The notes beneath the pieces are model-generated. The model was given only the letters and a program-made list of their open reading frames with translations. It was not told the DNA's origin and searched no databases. A stretch of 64,000 nt of DNA, taken from Tepidimonas charontis. GTDB taxonomy: Bacteria; Pseudomonadota; Gammaproteobacteria; Burkholderiales; Burkholderiaceae_C. The stretch covers positions 102,432 through 166,431 of the forward strand of contig NZ_VJON01000001.1 in NCBI RefSeq assembly GCF_007556685.1, given 5' to 3'. Below, in pieces: positions 1 through 9,148 of this stretch; the stretch's first letter is position 1; the number at the start of each line of letters is the position of its first letter. The position numbers and the translations under genes were made by a program.

Positions 1-2650
1 GTTCCACGATTTGGCGGCTGATCGGCAAGCCCAAACCGGTGCCCGGCGGCCGCTGCAGCGCGTCGCCCCCCTGCCGAAACTTCTCGAAGATGACCGCTTG
101 CTGCGCCGGCGGCACCCCGGGCCCATTGTCCTGCACTTCAACGCGCGCCCAGGCAGCGCCCTGCGCGTCGGTCCAGCGCCGTACCCGCACCTGCACGTGG
201 CCGTGCTGGGCCGGCACGAATTTGGCTGCATTGGACAGCAAATTGAGCAGCACTTGTTGCAACCGGTCCGCGTCGGCGCGCACCCACAGGGGCGACTCGG
301 GGCACTGCAGCAGCAAGCGCGCGCCGCGTTCATGCAACAGCGGCTCGGCCGCTTGGGTGGCCTGGCGCACCAAGGCGCAGAGTTCGAGCCGCTGCACCGC
401 CCACTGGGCGTTGCCCGACTCGATTTTGGCCAGATCGAGCACCTGGTTGACCAGCCGCGTCAAGCGCTCGGCCTCCGCCACCACGATATCGAGAAATTGC
501 TGGCGCTGCGCCGGCTCCAGCGTCGGATCGTCGCGCATGATCTCCGACAGCGCCCGTATCGCCGTCAGTGGGGTGCGCAGCTCGTGTGTCACCGAGGACA
601 TGAAGTCGTCCTTCAGGCGGTCGAGCTCCTGCAGCCGCTCGTTGGCCGCGCGGAGCTCGGCGGTGGCGCGCTCCAGCGACGCCGATTTCTCCTCCAGTGC
701 GCGCGACAGGGCGCGCAGCCGACTGGTCTCCTGCAGGATGTCGAGCACATCGTCGAGCTGCAGGGGCTGCTCCTGCACCACCGAAGCCACCAGCCGGCGC
801 GCCGAGGCGCTGCCCACGGCGCCGGCCAGCTGGGTCTCGACCCAGTGCACCAACGCGGCGTCGGCCGGCAAGGCGCCTGGCGCGACGCCGCGCTGGCGCG
901 CCACCTCCTGCAAGGCCGCCTGGGCCCGCTGCGGCCCCAATACCCGCGCCAGCAGCGCTTGCAGCGCCGACAACGACGCCGCTCCGCGCCAAAATACCGG
1001 CGCGGCGGGGTCGTGGCGTGCGTGGCGATCGAAGACATCGACGAACAACAGGGCTTGGCTGGCCTCGGCTGCGCCCGGCGGCCGCGCCAGCGACACCCCC
1101 ACATATAACCCGACGTTGACCAACGCGCTCCAAAACAGGGCGTGTGTCAGCGGATCGAAGCCGTGCAAGCCGAACAAGGCCTCCGGCCGCAGCCAGGCCA
1201 GCCCCCACGGGCCGTCGGTGACGAACGACGCCGGCAGCCAACCGGATTTGGCCAGCGAGGGCAGCATCAGCGTGTAGGCCCAGACGGCAAAGCCACCCAG
1301 CAAGCCGGCCACGGCGCCGGCGCGGCTGGCCCCGCGCCAGTACATGCCACCGAGCAAGGCCGGGGCGAATTGCGCCACTGCGGCGAAGCTGATCAGACCA
1401 ATGCTGACCAAAGCATAGGCGTCGCCCGCTACCCGGTAGTAGCCATAGCCCAGCAACAAGAGCACGACGATGGCGCCACGCCGAATGCGCAGGATGATGC
1501 GTGTGAGGTCGGCGCCGCCACTGTGCGCGCCGTAGCGCAACCACCAAGGCAGCACCAGGTCGTTACAGACCATGGTGGCCACCGCAATCGTCTCGACGAT
1601 GATCATGCCGGTGGCCGCCGACAGCCCACCGATGAAGGCCAGCAGCAGCACGGCGTCGGCACCGGCCGCCTGCGGCAAGCGCAGCACGAAGATGTCGACG
1701 TCGCTGGCGCCAACCCCGAACCACAGCAGCCCTGCCAAGGCAATCGGCAGCACGAACAGATTGATGAGCCACAGATACAGGGGGAACACCCACGCCGCGC
1801 GACGAATGTGGCGCTCATCGACGGCCTCCACCACCATCACCTGAAACTGGCGCGGCAGCAACAGCACGGACAGCCCGGCCAAAACCACCAAGGCAAACCA
1901 GCTCGACCACGCGAACGCGTTGGGGTCACCCAAGTCCAGCAACCGCGCCAGCGTCGGCTCTTGCCGTGCGCGCCCGACGATATCGGCCCAGCCGTCGAAC
2001 AGCCCCCAGGTCACCAGCACGCCCACCGCCAAAAAGGCCACCAGCTTGACCAGCGACTCGAACGCAATGGCGGCCACCATACCCTCGTGCCGCTCGGTGC
2101 TGTCCCAGTGGCGCACCCCGAAGGCGATGGTGAACACCGCCAACCCCAGGGCGATGTAGAAGGTGCTTTCCTGCCACCACGGCAGCGCGCGTGCGCTGTG
2201 CACGCCCTCACCCACCACCACCGCGTAGGCCACTGCAATGGCTTTGAGCTGCAAGGCGATATAGGGCACGATCCCGATGACCGTGATCAAGGTCACCAAA
2301 CCGGCCACGGCCGGGCTTTTGCCGTAGCGACTGCCGATGAAGTCGGCGATGGTGGTGATGCGATAGGTGTGTGCGATACGCACCATCTTGCGCAGCACCG
2401 TCCAGCCCAGCACCATGGCCAGCGTCGGCCCGAGGTAGATCGGCAAAAACCACAGCCCGCCGCTGGCGGCGCGCCCGACGCTGCCAAAGTAGGTCCAGGC
2501 GGTACAGTACACCGCCATCGACAGCGCATAGATCCAGGGGTTGTCGATGACGGAGCGGCCGGCGCGCGCACGCGCATCGGCCCAGTGCGCCAGCGCGAAC
2601 AGTAACCCCAGGTAGGCAAAAGCCGCAGCGGCAACGACCCCAGCAGACAC
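1..2650 (-). CDS. CrbS/MxtR-like sensor histidine kinase with a sodium-solute symporter domain (3' end cut by window edge)
   Basis: Membrane sensor kinase whose input module is an SLC5 (sodium:solute symporter) fold. The first 500 or so residues are transmembrane segments with symporter-type sequence. A STAC-like linker follows at about 545-650, then a coiled coil, the HisKA box SVTHELRTP with the phosphorylated His near residue 689, and a HATPase domain with GTGLGLPIS near residue 875, just before the edge. I see no PAS domain. The GTG start at 2650 has a GGAGG Shine-Dalgarno about 8 bases upstream. It follows ppsA and a small membrane gene on the same strand. In the related CrbS-CrbR and MxtR-ErdR systems such kinases pair with LuxR-type regulators controlling acetate use; actP lies 4 kb away. 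That role, and the absence of a receiver domain beyond the edge, are inferred. Confidence 0.9.
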   Translation of the reverse strand, partial: MSAGVVAAAAFAYLGLLFALAHWADARARAGRSVIDNPWIYALSMAVYCTAWTYFGSVGRAASGGLWFLPIYLGPTLAMVLGWTVLRKMVRIAHTYRITTIADFIGSRYGKSPAVAGLVTLITVIGIVPYIALQLKAIAVAYAVVVGEGVHSARALPWWQESTFYIALGLAVFTIAFGVRHWDSTERHEGMVAAIAFESLVKLVAFLAVGVLVTWGLFDGWADIVGRARQEPTLARLLDLGDPNAFAWSSWFALVVLAGLSVLLLPRQFQVMVVEAVDERHIRRAAWVFPLYLWLINLFVLPIALAGLLWFGVGASDVDIFVLRLPQAAGADAVLLLAFIGGLSAATGMIIVETIAVATMVCNDLVLPWWLRYGAHSGGADLTRIILRIRRGAIVVLLLLGYGYYRVAGDAYALVSIGLISFAAVAQFAPALLGGMYWRGASRAGAVAGLLGGFAVWAYTLMLPSLAKSGWLPASFVTDGPWGLAWLRPEALFGLHGFDPLTHALFWSALVNVGLYVGVSLARPPGAAEASQALLFVDVFDRHARHDPAAPVFWRGAASLSALQALLARVLGPQRAQAALQEVARQRGVAPGALPADAALVHWVETQLAGAVGSASARRLVASVVQEQPLQLDDVLDILQETSRLRALSRALEEKSASLERATAELRAANERLQELDRLKDDFMSSVTHELRTPLTAIRALSEIMRDDPTLEPAQRQQFLDIVVAEAERLTRLVNQVLDLAKIESGNAQWAVQRLELCALVRQATQAAEPLLHERGARLLLQCPESPLWVRADADRLQQVLLNLLSNAAKFVPAQHGHVQVRVRRWTDAQGAAWARVEVQDNGPGVPPAQQAVIFEKFRQGGDALQRPPGTGLGLPISRQIVE

Positions 2651-2675
2651 CGCGCGGCCCTCCTGCCCTGCGCCG

Positions 2676-2885
2676 TCAGTCTGGCGCCCGCTCCACGATC
2701 CAGGCCAAGGCGGCGATCAGCACCGCCCAGACAGCAAACAGCGCCACGACGAAGGGCGCCGCCGCCCCCCACTGTTGGGCCCAGGTGGCCCACAGCGCCA
2801 GCAGCGGAAAATTGACCGCCGCCACGCCCGCCACGAACATGGCCCACAGCCGCTGTGCGGTCGGCGAAGAACCGAAGGGGCGCAC
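2676..2885 (-). CDS. Small two-helix membrane protein between ppsA and the sensor kinase
   Basis: About 69 residues with two hydrophobic helices separated by a short Ala-rich loop, ending in VERAPD. No family recognised with certainty. I prefer the GTG at 2885 because GGAG lies 8 bases before it; an in-frame GTG at 2906 starts 4 bases after the ppsA stop and would add seven residues. The gene ends 25 bases before the kinase start, so ppsA, this gene and the kinase are probably one transcript. The position suggests an accessory subunit of the symporter-like sensor, much as DUF4212 proteins accompany SLC5 symporters, but sequence does not prove it. Confidence 0.6.
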   Translation of the reverse strand: MRPFGSSPTAQRLWAMFVAGVAAVNFPLLALWATWAQQWGAAAPFVVALFAVWAVLIAALAWIVERAPD

Positions 2886-2910
2886 GACGCTGTCTCCGGT
2901 GGGCACGAGC

Positions 2911-5304
2911 TCAGGCGCGCTCCGCCAAGCGCTGCCAGGTCTCGATCACGGTATCCGGATTGAGCGAGATCGAGCTGATGCCCTGCTCCATCAGCCACTG
3001 GGCGAAATCCGGGTGATCGCTGGGACCCTGGCCGCAGATGCCGATGTACTTGCCCTGGGCGCGGCAGGCGCGGATGGCCTGGGCGATGAGGGCCGTCACG
3101 GCTGGGTCACGCTCGTCGAAATCGTGCGCCAGCAGCTCCAGCCCCGAGTCGCGGTCCAACCCCAGGGTGAGCTGGGTCAGGTCGTTGGAGCCGATCGAGA
3201 AGCCATCGAAATACTGCAGAAACTGCTCGGCCAAAATGGCGTTGCTGGGGATTTCGCACATCATGATGAGCTTCAGATCGTGTTCACCCCGCTTCAGACC
3301 CTTGGCCGCCAACAGTTCGGTGACGCGTTGCGCCTGCTGCAGCGTGCGCACGAACGGCACCATCACCTGCACGTTGGTCAGGCCCATGTCCTCGCGCACG
3401 CGCTTGAGCGCCTCGCACTCCATCGCAAAGGCTTCGGCGAAGTCGTCGCTGATGTAGCGCGCCGCGCCGCGGAAACCCAGCATCGGGTTTTCCTCGTCGG
3501 GCTCGTAGCGGCTGCCGCCGATGAGCTTGCGGTACTCGTTGCTTTTGAAGTCCGACAGACGCACGATCACCGGCTTGGGCCAGAAAGCCGCCGCGATCGT
3601 CGCCACGCCTTCGGCCACCTTGTCCACATAGAAGGCGCGCGGGCTGGCGTGGCCACGTGCGGCCGACTCCACGGCGCGCTTGAGGTCGGCGTCCACATTC
3701 GGGTAGTCCAGGATCGCCTTGGGGTGCACGCCGATGTTGTTGTTGATGATGAACTCCAACCGCGCCAGCCCCACCCCGCCGTTGGGAATCTGGGCGAAAT
3801 CGAACGCCAGCTGCGGGTTGCCGACGTTCATCATGATCTTGACCGGCAGCTCGGGCATGGCGCCGCGCTGCACCTCGGTGACTTCGGTCTCCAGCAGACC
3901 TTCGTAGATGTGGCCGGTGTCACCCTCGGCGCAGCTGACGGTGACCAACTGCCCATCCTTGAGGGCCTCGGTGGCGTTGCCGCAACCCACCACTGCTGGA
4001 ATGCCCAGCTCGCGCGCGATGATGGCGGCGTGACAGGTACGCCCGCCGCGGTTGGTGACGATGGCGCTGGCGCGCTTCATGATCGGCTCCCAGTTGGGAT
4101 CGGTCATGTCGGTGACCAGCACATCGCCCGGCTGCACTTTGTCCATCTCGGCGATCGAGTGCACGATGCGCACCTTGCCGGTACCGATCTTCTGTCCGAT
4201 GGCGCGACCGCTGGCCAGCACCGCCCCCTTGGCCTTGAGTTTGTAGCGCAGTTCGACCTGTCCGGCGGACTGACTCTTGACGGTTTCGGGACGCGCCTGC
4301 AGGATGTAGATCCGTCCGTCGATGCCATCTTTGCCCCACTCGATGTCCATCGGGCGCCCGTAGTGCCGCTCGATGACCAGCGCGTAGCGCGCCAGCTCCA
4401 GCACCTCGGCGTCGGTGAGGCTGTAGCGGTTGCGCTGCTCCAGCGGCACGTCCACCGTCTTGACCAGCTTGCCGCTGGCGGCCTTCTCTTCGGGGGACGC
4501 AAACACCATTTGGATCAACTTACTGCCCAGATTGCGGCGGATGATGGCGTGCTTGCCAGCCTCGAGCATCGGCTTGTGGACGTAGAACTCATCCGGGTTG
4601 ACGGCACCCTGCACCACCGTTTCCCCCAACCCGTAGCTGGCGGTGATGAAGACCACGTCCGGAAAGCCCGACTCGGTGTCGATGGTGAACATCACGCCCG
4701 ATGCCCCGAGGTCGGAGCGCACCATGCGCTGCACGCCGGCCGACAGCGCCACTTCGCTGTGCGCAAACCCTTTGTGCACGCGGTAGCTGATGGCGCGATC
4801 GTTGTAGAGACTGGCAAAAACTTCCTTGATCTTGTGCAGGATCTCGTCGATGCCGCTGACGTTCAGAAAGGTTTCCTGCTGCCCGGCGAAGGAGGCGTCG
4901 GGCAGGTCCTCGGCGGTGGCCGACGAGCGCACCGCGTAGCTGGCGTTGACCCCGCCGTCGAGCGCCGCAAAGGCCTGCCGAATGGCTTGCTCCAGCGCCG
5001 GCGGAAACGGCTGCGCCTCGACCATGGCGCGAATTTCGGCCCCGGTGGCCGCCAGGGCGCGCACATCGTCGGCGTCCAGCGCCGCCAGCTTGGCATGGAT
5101 GCGCTCGGCCAGGCCGTCGTGCTTGAGAAATTCGCGAAACGCGTGCGCCGTGGTGGCGAAACCGGTGGGCACGCGCACCCCTTGCGGCAATTGCGAAATC
5201 ATTTCGCCCAAGCTGGCGTTCTTGCCACCGACGGCCTCGACGTCGGACATGCGCAGCTGCTCGAACGGCACGACCAGCGCATCAGGGGGGAACAGGGAAG
5301 ACAT
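2911..5304 (-). CDS. ppsA: Phosphoenolpyruvate synthase
   Basis: Converts pyruvate, ATP and water to phosphoenolpyruvate, AMP and phosphate, the entry step of gluconeogenesis from lactate or pyruvate. The 797-residue product has the N-terminal PEP/pyruvate-binding domain ([11 protein letters not shown] near the start), the central swivelling domain with the phospho-His motif GGRTCHAAI, and a C-terminal TIM barrel. I start at the ATG at 5304, where GAGGAG sits 8 bases upstream; the GTG at 5313 overlaps that ribosome site. Its regulator ppsR is divergent, 177 bases away. Both genes match the families over their full length. Confidence 0.97.
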   Translation of the reverse strand: MSSLFPPDALVVPFEQLRMSDVEAVGGKNASLGEMISQLPQGVRVPTGFATTAHAFREFLKHDGLAERIHAKLAALDADDVRALAATGAEIRAMVEAQPFPPALEQAIRQAFAALDGGVNASYAVRSSATAEDLPDASFAGQQETFLNVSGIDEILHKIKEVFASLYNDRAISYRVHKGFAHSEVALSAGVQRMVRSDLGASGVMFTIDTESGFPDVVFITASYGLGETVVQGAVNPDEFYVHKPMLEAGKHAIIRRNLGSKLIQMVFASPEEKAASGKLVKTVDVPLEQRNRYSLTDAEVLELARYALVIERHYGRPMDIEWGKDGIDGRIYILQARPETVKSQSAGQVELRYKLKAKGAVLASGRAIGQKIGTGKVRIVHSIAEMDKVQPGDVLVTDMTDPNWEPIMKRASAIVTNRGGRTCHAAIIARELGIPAVVGCGNATEALKDGQLVTVSCAEGDTGHIYEGLLETEVTEVQRGAMPELPVKIMMNVGNPQLAFDFAQIPNGGVGLARLEFIINNNIGVHPKAILDYPNVDADLKRAVESAARGHASPRAFYVDKVAEGVATIAAAFWPKPVIVRLSDFKSNEYRKLIGGSRYEPDEENPMLGFRGAARYISDDFAEAFAMECEALKRVREDMGLTNVQVMVPFVRTLQQAQRVTELLAAKGLKRGEHDLKLIMMCEIPSNAILAEQFLQYFDGFSIGSNDLTQLTLGLDRDSGLELLAHDFDERDPAVTALIAQAIRACRAQGKYIGICGQGPSDHPDFAQWLMEQGISSISLNPDTVIETWQRLAERA

Positions 5305-5453
5305 GGTGAACACTCCTCGATGATGAAAAACCGGGTGCGCGCCCGAGCAGGAACACCTTGGGCGTGGCGGCGCGGGGACTTTCGAGTCGTTGTTCTGGTC
5401 CGGCGCGGCCCACGCAGATGCAGGACCCGTGCAGCGGTCGCGATAATGGCGGC

Positions 5454-5459
5454 ATTGTA
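5454..5459 (-). promoter_or_regulatory. Candidate -10 box for ppsA
   Basis: TACAAT on the minus strand, giving a leader of roughly 140 bases before the ppsA ATG. No good -35 box is visible. The plus strand has GATAAT at 5442-5447, a possible -10 for ppsR. Confidence 0.3.
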
Positions 5460-5481
5460 ATTGGCCCTACCTTCGCTCCCC

Positions 5482-6294
5482 ATGCCCCACCGCACCGCTT
5501 TCTTCGTCTCCGACGGCACCGGCATCACCGCCGAAACCTTTGCGCGCGCGCTGCTGGCGCAATTCGAAATCCGACCCAAGATGGTGCGCCTGCCCTTCAT
5601 CGACAGCGCTGAAAAAGCGCACCAGGCGGTGCGACAGATCAATCACACGGCGCAGGTGGACGGCAAGCGCCCGCTGGTGTTCACGACCCTGGTCAACGAA
5701 GAGGCGCTGGAGGTGCTGCGACGTGACTGTACCGGGCTGCTGATCGATATGTTCGGCACCTTCATCGCGCCGCTGGAGTTGGAGCTGGGCATGAAATCCA
5801 ACCACCGCGTCGGGCGCTTTTCCGATGTCACACGCAGCCGCGAGTACCACGACCGTATCGAGGCCATCAACTTCACGCTGGAGCACGACGACGGCCAGAC
5901 CGACCGCAGCCTGGAGATGGCAGACGTGATTCTGGTGGGGGTCAGCCGCAGTGGCAAGACGCCAACGTCCCTATACCTGGCGCTGCAATTTGGCCTGAAG
6001 GCCGCCAACTACCCATTGATCCCGGACGATTTCGAGCGCCGCCAGCTGCCTGCCGCGCTGCTGCCGCACAAAAAGAAGCTCTTCGGCCTGACCATCGACC
6101 CGCAGCGCTTGAGTGAAATTCGCCACGAACGACGCCCAAACTCGCGCTACGCCAGCCTGGAGAACTGCCGCTACGAGGTGCGCGAGGCCGAAGCGCTGAT
6201 GCGCCGCGCCGGCATTCGGGTGCTGTCAACCACCCACAAGTCGATCGAAGAGATCGCCACCCTGATCCGGCAGGATTTGGAGGCCCGCGCCTGA
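5482..6294 (+). CDS. ppsR: Phosphoenolpyruvate synthase regulatory protein (bifunctional kinase/pyrophosphorylase)
   Basis: PSRP/DUF299 protein. The family inactivates PEP synthase by ADP-dependent phosphorylation of a Thr next to the catalytic His and reactivates it by Pi-dependent dephosphorylation. The 270 residues begin with the family signature [12 protein letters not shown] and carry the P-loop-like GVSRSGKT at 153-160. The ATG at 5482 puts the protein start right at that signature; an in-frame TTG at 5461 is less likely. Divergence from its target gene ppsA supports the call. Confidence 0.96.
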   Translation: MPHRTAFFVSDGTGITAETFARALLAQFEIRPKMVRLPFIDSAEKAHQAVRQINHTAQVDGKRPLVFTTLVNEEALEVLRRDCTGLLIDMFGTFIAPLELELGMKSNHRVGRFSDVTRSREYHDRIEAINFTLEHDDGQTDRSLEMADVILVGVSRSGKTPTSLYLALQFGLKAANYPLIPDDFERRQLPAALLPHKKKLFGLTIDPQRLSEIRHERRPNSRYASLENCRYEVREAEALMRRAGIRVLSTTHKSIEEIATLIRQDLEARA

Positions 6295-6312
6295 GACGGC
6301 ATACGCCGCCAG

Positions 6313-6672
6313 TCACGCACGCGGTGCGCTACGCTGGCCTGCGGCAAATCCGTGCGCGTGACGCGACAGTGCGAACGAAAAAAATATCTTGATCCACAGC
6401 GTGCTGCCGGCCACCGCCACCCAATCCTGGTATTCGACCCAGCCCAACAGCACGGACACGATCACGCCCACCAGCACGCCGCCGGCCACCAGATCGAGCG
6501 CCAGCTCGTAGGGCGCCCAGCGCGCGGCGTCGGGCGGTGGCTCGCCTTTTTTCAAGGCCACCTCAGAAAAGTCGCGCCGCACGGCGATGCGCCAGGCGCG
6601 CCGCAGCCAAACGAAGGCAATCGGAAACAGCGCCAGAAAAAACAAAATCTTGATCGGATAGATACTGACCAT
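6313..6672 (-). CDS. Unknown membrane protein downstream of actP
   Basis: A 119-residue protein with an N-terminal hydrophobic helix (residues 5-24), a charged stretch with KKGEPPPDAARW, a second helix around 58-76 and a third around 82-100. No family recognised. The start ATG at 6672 is the first that gives a clean N-terminal membrane helix; the ribosome site is weak. It lies 136 bases behind actP on the same strand with a strong hairpin between, so it may be transcribed separately or by read-through. It converges with ppsR, 18 bases away. A role with the symporter is possible but only by position. Confidence 0.55.
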   Translation of the reverse strand: MVSIYPIKILFFLALFPIAFVWLRRAWRIAVRRDFSEVALKKGEPPPDAARWAPYELALDLVAGGVLVGVIVSVLLGWVEYQDWVAVAGSTLWIKIFFSFALSRHAHGFAAGQRSAPRA

Positions 6673-6698
6673 GGCGGTTCGATGTTCCGAAAACGATC

Positions 6699-6725
6699 GG
6701 CTCTGCCGGATCGTCCGGCAGAGCC
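6699..6725 (-). terminator. Hairpin behind actP, probable terminator or attenuator
   Basis: A perfect 12-base-pair inverted repeat with a 3-base loop between actP and the unknown membrane gene. On the minus strand it is followed after a few bases by GTTTTC, a weak U-tract, so it may terminate only partly or protect the upstream mRNA. Confidence 0.5.
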
Positions 6726-6808
6726 ACTGGACGGCAAGGTGCGGCTGATGCCGCCCCCCGCCCACGATCGACGGGCAAGGCACCACGCGGCGCCCCACTT
6801 CATCGGTC

Positions 6809-8662
6809 TCAGTGACCGACCGCAGCGCCCGCGCCCTTGGGCACGCGCACCGACTCGACCAGCTGCTGAATGTGCGCCGGCACCGGCTTGGACACCGCGC
6901 TGACCGCAAACGCCACCACGAAGTTCACGATGGCGCCCACGGTGCCGAAGGCCTCGGGCGTGACACCGAAGAAGCTGTTGGCGCCGCCGATCAGATCGAG
7001 GTACTCGGTGCCCTTGACGAAGAAGATGCCCTTGTGCGCGAACACGTAGAACAGCGTCACGAACAGGCCCGACAGCATGCCCGCGATGGCGCCAGCACCC
7101 GTAACCTTCTTGCTGAAGATACCCATCATGAGCGCCGGGAAGATGGTCGAGGCCGCGATACCGAAGGCCAGCGCCACGGTCCCCGCCGCAAAGCCCGGCG
7201 GATTCAGGCCCAGGTAGCCCGCCACCACGATGGCAACCGCCATTGCGATCTTGCCGGCCAGCAGTTCGGCTTTTTCACTGATGTCGGGCTTGATGGCACC
7301 CTTGATCAGGTCATGCGAGATGGCCGACGAAATCGCCAGCAGCAGCCCCGCCGCGGTCGACAGCGCCGCCGCCAGACCACCCGCAGCCACCAGCGCGATC
7401 ACCCAGTTGGGCAGCAGCGCGATTTCCGGGTTCGCCAGCACGATGATGTCGGCGTTGACGGTGAGCTCGTTGCCCTTCAGACCCGCCGCTTCGGCCTTGG
7501 CCAGCACGTCGGCATTCTTGGTCTTGTCGTTGTAGAACTGGATGCGGCCGTCACCGTTCTTGTCTTCGAACTTCAGCAGACCGGTCTTTTCCCAGCGCTT
7601 GAACCAGTCGGGGCGTTGCTCATAGGGCAGCGCAGCCTCCGGGGCGAAGGGGTCGCCGCCCGCTTTCACGCGCTCGGCGTTGACGCGGATGCCACCGGCG
7701 GGATCGGGCTCGACACCCACGGTCGTGTTGACCGTACCGATCAGATTCAAGCGTGCCATCGCCCCCACCGCCGGCGCGGTGGTATAGAGCAGCGCGATGA
7801 ACACCAGCGCCCAACCCGCCGAAGCACGGGCATCGGCCACCTTCGGCACCGTGAAGAAGCGCACGATCACGTGCGGCAGGCCGGCCGTGCCGATCATCAG
7901 CGAGACGGTGTAGAAGAACATGTTGAGCTTGTTGCCTGCCACCGCGGTGGTGTACTCCCCAAAGCCCAAGTCCTTCAGCACCAGGTCCAGCTTGGCCAGC
8001 AGCGACACATCGGTGCCCTTGAGGTCTGCCCCCAAGCCGAGCTGAGGAATGACATTGCCCGTGAGCGCCAGCGAAATGAAGAACGCCGGCACCAGATAGG
8101 CCACGATCAGCACGATGTACTGCGCCACCTGGGTGTAGGTGATGCCCTTCATGCCGCCGAACACCGCGTAGGCGAACACGATCGCCATGCCGATGTAGAT
8201 CCCCATGTCGCTGGACACGCCCAGGAAGCGCGAGAACGTCACGCCCACCCCGGTCATCTGGCCGATGATGTAGGTGATGGAGGCCACCAGCAGGCAGATC
8301 ACGCCGACGTTGCGCGCGGCCTGCGAGTAGTAGCGGTCACCGATGAACTCGGGCACGGTGAACTTGCCGAACTTGCGCAGGTACGGCGCGAGCAGGCAAG
8401 CCAGCAGTACGTAGCCGCCGGTCCAGCCCATCAGGAACACGGCGCCGCCGTAGCCCATGTTGGAGATCAGGCCCGCCATCGAAATGAACGAGGCTGCCGA
8501 CATCCAGTCGGCGGCGGTGGCCATGCCGTTGGTCACCGGGTGCACCCCGCCGCCGGCGACGTAGAAGTCGGACGTGCTGCCGGCGCGCGACCACACCGCG
8601 ATGCCGATGTACAGCGCGAAGGTCGCGCCAACGACCAGATAAGTCCAGAGTTGCAAACTCAT
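6809..8662 (-). CDS. actP: Sodium/acetate-type solute symporter (VC_2705 family)
   Basis: SLC5/SSS-family symporter for acetate or similar short carboxylates in the inner membrane. The 617-residue protein shows the family opening with SDFYVAGGGVHPVTNGMATAAD in its first helices, AASFISMAG, and multiple transmembrane segments to about residue 590. Compared with classical ActP it has a soluble insert near residues 290-420 that includes DKNGDGRIQF, an EF-hand-like loop. It starts 16 bases after the DUF4212 gene, the usual partner, so the two form an operon. A perfect palindrome at 9086-9102 lies upstream. Acetate is the family's best-known substrate; others such as pyruvate are possible. Confidence 0.92.
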   Translation of the reverse strand: MSLQLWTYLVVGATFALYIGIAVWSRAGSTSDFYVAGGGVHPVTNGMATAADWMSAASFISMAGLISNMGYGGAVFLMGWTGGYVLLACLLAPYLRKFGKFTVPEFIGDRYYSQAARNVGVICLLVASITYIIGQMTGVGVTFSRFLGVSSDMGIYIGMAIVFAYAVFGGMKGITYTQVAQYIVLIVAYLVPAFFISLALTGNVIPQLGLGADLKGTDVSLLAKLDLVLKDLGFGEYTTAVAGNKLNMFFYTVSLMIGTAGLPHVIVRFFTVPKVADARASAGWALVFIALLYTTAPAVGAMARLNLIGTVNTTVGVEPDPAGGIRVNAERVKAGGDPFAPEAALPYEQRPDWFKRWEKTGLLKFEDKNGDGRIQFYNDKTKNADVLAKAEAAGLKGNELTVNADIIVLANPEIALLPNWVIALVAAGGLAAALSTAAGLLLAISSAISHDLIKGAIKPDISEKAELLAGKIAMAVAIVVAGYLGLNPPGFAAGTVALAFGIAASTIFPALMMGIFSKKVTGAGAIAGMLSGLFVTLFYVFAHKGIFFVKGTEYLDLIGGANSFFGVTPEAFGTVGAIVNFVVAFAVSAVSKPVPAHIQQLVESVRVPKGAGAAVGH

Positions 8663-8678
8663 GGTGCGCTCCTTCGGA

Positions 8679-8939
8679 TCAGTCTTCGGCCATGCCGAAC
8701 TTACGGTCGATCTCGCCCATCTTCTTGGCGTACCAGAAGATCAGCGCGATGAACACGTAGATGGACCCTTGCTGGGCAAACCAGAAGCCCAGCGGATAGC
8801 TCCCCAGCTTGATGCTGTTGAGCGCCTCCACGAACAGGATGCCGGCGCCGTACGACACCAGGAACCAGATGACCAATACCTTGGCCAGCAGCCCCAGCGT
8901 CGCGGACCAATAGGCCCGGGCGTTGCTGTCTTGGGACAT
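8679..8939 (-). CDS. DUF4212 small membrane subunit of the symporter
   Basis: An 86-residue protein with two transmembrane helices and the ending KKMGEIDRKFG typical of DUF4212 proteins, which are encoded directly before SLC5 symporters and are thought to be small accessory subunits. The ATG at 8939 has GAGGAG 6 bases upstream; an in-frame GTG further upstream is less well placed. First gene of the actP operon, with an intergenic control region of about 200 bases ahead of it. Confidence 0.92.
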   Translation of the reverse strand: MSQDSNARAYWSATLGLLAKVLVIWFLVSYGAGILFVEALNSIKLGSYPLGFWFAQQGSIYVFIALIFWYAKKMGEIDRKFGMAED

Positions 8940-9085
8940 GAGACTCTCCTCGGATACACACACAATCGACGAGCGGACGGGCCGCCTGCGTAGCGCACCG
9001 CGCAGGACCGCGCAATGATGCTGTGCCCGACTATCCGGGCGCTGCCTTACACGCGGCTGATGAAACGGGGACGCGGGCGCCCAAC

Positions 9086-9102
9086 CTAGGGAAAGTCCCT
9101 AG
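9086..9102. promoter_or_regulatory. Palindromic candidate operator upstream of DUF4212-actP
   Basis: CTAGGGA-AAG-TCCCTAG, a perfect 7-base inverted repeat with a 3-base centre, about 150 bases before the start of the symporter operon and 47 bases beyond the end of cobC. The symmetry and position suit a dimeric regulator. A similar but imperfect site lies upstream of the binding-protein gene at 28591-29775. Confidence 0.5.
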
Positions 9103-9148
9103 ACACTGACACGATCCCGATGGGGCCGCCCGCCCTCAGGTGGAGAAA

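Noticed and set aside
2785..5460. Open frame of almost 900 codons on the plus strand
   Set aside because: It lies antisense to ppsA, which matches its family along its whole length. The frame is an effect of high GC and of codon bias in the real gene; its product has no recognisable domain.
6812..8752. Open frame of about 646 codons on the plus strand
   Set aside because: Antisense to actP and DUF4212; His/Arg-rich without structure.
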